Program-made: the position numbers and the translations under genes | Notes under the pieces: generated by a model | The model's input: only the letters and a program-made list of their open reading frames with translations | Databases searched by the model: none | Told to the model about the DNA's origin: nothing | Origin: Stictocephala bisonia | Lineage: Eukaryota; Arthropoda; Insecta; Hemiptera; Membracidae | Direction: 5' to 3' | DNA length: 64,000 nt | NCBI GenBank assembly: GCA_035578905.1 | Contig: JAQJVL010000151.1 | Coordinates: 249,001-313,000 of the forward strand | Part shown: one piece after another, positions 59,951 to 64,000 of the stretch | Position numbering within the stretch: the first letter of the stretch is position 1 | Layout of the letters: every line of letters begins with the position of its first letter

Positions 59951-60936
59951 TCTGACTAATTACTATTGTGTCACTCTGGCACAAAGCACTGACGCCTTAG
60001 ACCACTCGGTCACTGGTTATCGCACATGTTGAGAGAGTTGATACCAACCCCATCTCAGCTACTCTGACTAATTTCTATTGTGTCACTCTGGCACAAAGCA
60101 CTGACGCCTTAGACCACTCGGCCACCGGTTATCCCACATGTTAAGAGAGTGGAGACCAACCCCATCTCAGCTACTCTGACTAATTACTATTGTGTCACTC
60201 TGGCACAAGGCACTGACGCCTTAGACCACGCGGGCACCGGTTATCCCACATGTTGAGAGAGTGGATACCAACCCCATCTCAGCTACTCTGACTAATTACT
60301 ATTGTGTCACTCTGGCACAAAGCACTGACGCCTTAGACCACTCGGTCACCGGTTATCGCACATGTTGAGACGGTTGATACCAACCCCATCTCAGCTACTC
60401 TGACTAATTACTATTGTGTCACTCTGGCACAAAGCACTGACGCCTTAGACCACTCGGGCACCGGTTATCCCACATGTTGAGAGAGTGGATACCAACCCCA
60501 TCTCAGCTACTCTGACTAATTACTATTGTGTCACTCTGGCACAAAGCACTGACGCCTTAGACCACTCGGTCACCGGTTATCGCACATGTTGAGAGAGTTG
60601 ATACCAACCCCATCTCAGGTACTCTGACTAATTACTATTGTGTCACTCTGGCACAAAGCACTGACGCCTTAGACCACTCGGCCACCGGTTATCCCACATG
60701 TTGAGAGAGTGGATACCAACCCCATCTCAGCTACTCTGATTAATTACTATTGTGTCACTCTGGCACAAAGCACTGACGCCCTAGACCACTCGGCCACCGG
60801 TTATCCCACATGTTGAGAGAGTGGATACAACTCCATCTCAGCTACTCTGACTAATTACTATTGTGTCACTCTGGTACAAAGCACTGACGCCTTAGACCAC
60901 TCGGGCACTGTTTACCCCACATGTTGAGAGAGTGGA

Positions 60937-63180
60937 TGGGAGCTGTGAAGATGAATGAAAATATTAACTGTATTTATAGATATTGTTTTTAAATCTTTCT
61001 ATTGCGAGGAAAGTTAACAAATACGAAAGGTATTTCAAAGGTAGAATCGTGGTGACGTCATCATATGAATTGCTCGATAGTCGATTTGTCTCTATATATT
61101 AATTGGTACAACAAAGTCTCTGAATGGTGGCATCATTGCCTTTGTTTACCCACACAAAACCCTCAAAGTGCAAAACAGAACCATTCCCTTTTAAATGGAC
61201 TTTAACAGGTGTTGTTAAGTCTGATTTCAACGTTTCCTGTAATTAATTTTCTGTGTTTTGTAATGTTTTTGTAATATTTAAAAAAACTATCAAAATTAAA
61301 AAATTTCATCAAACATCTACCTATTTTATTTATTTATTTATTTTATTTACATGCTTTAAACAAGTTTTACCCTAGTAACCTATGAATTACTTACTATTTT
61401 ATAATAATTTAGTTTAAAGATCTACAATGTCTAACATATTGTATATATATAATAGGAAATTCTACTTATTACAAATATTAGACGTTACAAAATTATAAAT
61501 TAATATTAATATGCTATGGTAAATATCATATAAAATCATATTAGTTTATTTATTTCGAAACAATACTATAGAACAGGCGATTTACCCAATTACAATGTAG
61601 CATTAATACATTATACAAAGTTACTTGAAATACATGTGAGTCCTTCACAATAATTATTGTCTTCATGCGCAGAACAGCACAACACAATAATAAAATTCCA
61701 CTATGTTGATTAAGTTGTATGCTTTTATCAATAAACATTTAACAAGTAGTTAAAAACAAAAAAAATCTCAAATTAACCAAACTATAATATAAAATATTAC
61801 AACATTAATATAAAAATTTGAATAACACCAATAATGAATATTAAATAACAATAAAAGTAAATATTAGAATAACAACAGTACTAAATATTAGAATAACATA
61901 AATAATAATAAATAATAGAATAACAATGTGTTTATAATTTAATCAACTTGACATTTTAAAAACTGATTGAAAATGTCCTCTGAAATAAATATTTAATCAG
62001 TTAAGGAATTCAGTTTTTGCTTAAGAAACAGTGTTAACGATTGACTAAATAAATCTAATTCTGATGTTTTCAAAGAATAATACAATCTTAACATTGCATT
62101 TATTGCAAAATTAGTGTAAATATTTAATAATTTACACAATATATTCTTATTCCGTACATCGTAAATCCAAACTTGGCTCTCCAGGGCTTGATTATAATCC
62201 AGTATGTTCCTACTAGAATACCTTGTTGCCCTTATACTCCTGTCAGTAAAGCCACTTTAAAGTCAAAGTGTCCCCACTTCTGGGCATATCAGAAACTTGA
62301 TTGCTGCTAAATTAGACTTCAGCAAATTTCGAGAAGTATACCTTCAGCGTTTTAATATGGCATTCATAGCCCAGATGAAAAATTAAAAAAAATTTCACAG
62401 ATAGATGAATCTGAAATAAATGTGATGACATTACATCTTAAACGTCTTATCTGCATGTAATTAAAGAATTGTTGCAATACTTCCTTTACAATGGTATTTG
62501 TAAGTCAGTTTGAAGGAGTGAGATTTACAAGGTTTTAAATAGCAAGACTAGTATGTGTTCCTTTTAGGGTGTTTTAAATTAAATGAAAACCCTCTACGTT
62601 GAAAACATAACCGTAAACTGAGATACTAGAAAGGATATATATTTTTAATTATTTTAAATTGTTGGTAAAAATGTAAACTTTTTAGTGTCATTTATAAATA
62701 GTAAGGCACAAGTCACAGTAAACAATTCTAACAAACATCTCGATCAAGAAATCAAAAAATAAATCAATCCGAAAATTATAAATAATTTTATAGACCATGC
62801 CATTGAATGAATAACAGAAAGTTATTAAAGTTTGCCGAGTTTTCGAACCGGGAAGTGGAAAAGTTTTCCCACCCAAGGTGTATATGGGACAAAGAAAATA
62901 TAGCGCAGTTTTAGAACATTAATAAGAGCAATGATAATAATTTATTGGAGTGAATAGAGCCTTTCTTTGTGTATTTTGTTTGTGAAGTAATAGGTTAATT
63001 TTCAATACATTTTGTAAAATAATATGACTACTAACAATTATTATTTCTCGTTTATTATGCCATGTTAAAGAATGTTGTTAGAGATGAAATATTTGTAGTC
63101 ATTGTGACTAATATGGAATTCGTAGAAGATATGGTAACACTAGTATTTGACTGGTTCTTGGATGATTTTTTTCCTTAATG
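60937..63180. other. AT-rich stretch without recognisable gene
   Basis: Apart from loose similarity of 61,138-61,210 to 5,455-5,530, nothing was recognised. Many short AT-only runs (for example aataacaat-type near 61,800-61,930). Confidence 0.5.
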
Positions 63181-64000
63181 CCCTAGATTGGGAAGCCGTA
63201 CCTTAGAAGTGACTCTTCCATCACATGATGCGCACGTGGTTGCTATGTATTTTACCTCTATCAAAGCGTGAATGAGCAAGCACTATCCCCGCGAGTCCAA
63301 CACAAATCGTTGGATATTGAACCCGCTTCACAGAAATGGTGAATCGGGTTGTCAACTTTAGCCCTGTTGATCAGGGCCCTAGATTCAGAGCTAGTTCAAA
63401 ATTTCTTTTCACTCTGGCATGATCAATCTCATGCTCACCACTTCGGTCTTAAGTACATTCTGGTCTTCAGTTCCAGACAAGCCAGTGAAGTGTCTTCACC
63501 CTATCGTAGTGCTCAGGCTCTTGCACGACTCTCCTCCCTGCATCTCCAACCTTTCCTAATGTCCAACCAATCGGCAGTAAGTCCTTCAAAGTATTCAGTG
63601 GCAGGACTCCGTCAGAAGCTGAGTTAGTCTGACTCTTGTCCCTTTAAATTAATATTGTCTGTGAACTCAGCAAACTTCCTACGCTAGTCTAAACTAAATT
63701 ATCGAACAGCCATTCTCTCAAAGATTACTTTGCAAGCTCTAGAGTCACCTCAGAAAACATCAGCCGTCCCAGGCTATCTTGGCTCATTAATCACTAATCC
63801 TGAAGCCATGTTCAATGGGTCACAGATGGGTCTTTCTGTCTGGAGTACTTCGAGATATGACGTTAAGGCTGATACTGTAGCATCTGGTCTACGAAGTCAT
63901 TTAACTTACGTTCCCTCTCAACCAACTTATCTTCTGCCGGCGCAGAAATGATGTGCACTCGAGTTTGAGGACTGTTTTCTAAGGAACCAATAGGCCTACG
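63181..64000. other. Less AT-rich block of unknown nature
   Basis: Base composition is clearly higher in G+C than the preceding 2 kb. Two plus-strand open frames (63,349-63,627 and 63,730-63,951, same phase) lack recognisable domains. The second contains SLITNPEAMFNGSQMGLSVW. It could be part of an unrecognised repeat, or exons of a gene continuing past the window edge. I cannot decide. Confidence 0.3.

Larger units (their letters stand above)
52340..60936 (-). repeat. 112-bp tRNA-like satellite, about 77 copies
   Basis: Monomers repeat every 112 bp (for example gactaattac at 52,457 and 52,569) for 8.6 kb with few indels. On the minus strand each unit has TGGCCGAGTGGTCTAAGG, the A-box/D-arm sequence of tRNA-Leu/Ser. 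A B-box-like GGTTGGTATCC (consensus GGTTCGANTCC) lies 75 nt further. A possible anticodon-like stem is GTCA...TGAC. No TTTT terminator occurs in the consensus. Variable sites are few (cggccacc/cggtcact/cgggcacc; gttgata/gtggata). Short ORFs here are repeat artefacts. It is not a CRISPR array: there are no unique spacers. Left copies (from 52,340) and the last copy (60,8xx-60,936) are the most diverged. Confidence 0.93.

Noticed and set aside
52340..60936. CRISPR-like regular repeats
   Set aside because: Whole 112-bp units are repeated with no unique spacers; the surroundings are eukaryotic.
52340..60936. Functional tRNA-Leu genes in the satellite
   Set aside because: Only the A-box/D-arm is close to a tRNA; acceptor stem, anticodon arm and a proper B-box are not preserved.

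Overview
This window looks like an AT-rich, non-genic stretch of an insect nuclear genome, and a hemipteran-type genome is my guess. The grounds are dense eukaryotic transposons of several classes, long (GT)n and (AT)n microsatellites, tRNA-headed SINEs, TATA plus TTCATTC/TCAGTT core promoters, and an 8.6-kb satellite. I see no convincing host gene, no intact tRNA or rRNA gene, no CRISPR array and nothing bacterial. Almost every recognisable protein belongs to a mobile element.

Layout, left to right. 1-460 is a 98-bp tandem repeat that continues off the left edge. 3.4-4.5 kb holds remnants of a Penelope-like retroelement whose endonuclease tail appears to have seeded a 17-copy 30/32-bp minisatellite. 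6.6-8.6 kb has a (GT)n array, a MITE-like inverted repeat, a Ty3/gypsy integrase fragment and a foldback. 15.5-16.6 kb is a decayed piggyBac-like transposase (minus). 17,233-21,056 is a full-length PIF/Harbinger transposon with a TTA target duplication and two opposite-strand genes with interleaved exons. 24.97-25.1 kb is a SINE. 26.57-29.83 kb is a pogo-like transposon (minus).

30,351-44,111 is a 13,761-bp Polinton/Maverick, with 6-bp AACAAG target duplications and terminal inverted repeats of 634 and 540 bp. All its genes are on the plus strand: protein-primed DNA polymerase B, integrase with chromodomain, A32-like packaging ATPase, an unassigned protein, a fibre-like repeat protein, a phospholipase-A2-like/adenain-like protease fusion, penton (minor capsid), a 45-codon overlapping ORF, major capsid protein, and a degenerate conserved unknown. 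Integrase, ATPase and the small ORF are open. The others carry in-frame stops or frameshifts, so the copy could not make particles unaided. It is inserted in a minus-strand DUF7869-like ORF.

48.2-49.3 kb holds inverted SINE pieces and a Helitron helicase fragment. 49.9-50.2 kb is a 36-bp minisatellite that shares its core with the large satellite. 50,210-52,113 is a 5'-truncated non-LTR retrotransposon (RT plus RNase H, minus) flanked by a 15-bp target duplication made of a tRNA A-box. 52,340-60,936 is about 77 copies of a 112-bp satellite. Read on the minus strand, each monomer has a tRNA-Leu/Ser-type A-box and a B-box-like segment, so the array is in effect a tandem array of tRNA-like units, and part of it is duplicated at a 2,461-bp offset. 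The right end is AT-rich, then a less AT-rich block of unknown nature from about 63.18 kb.

All family calls are from memory of protein motifs and no database search was run. Several frameshifts sit in homopolymer runs, so some of the apparent decay could be sequence error. The in-frame stops cannot be explained that way.
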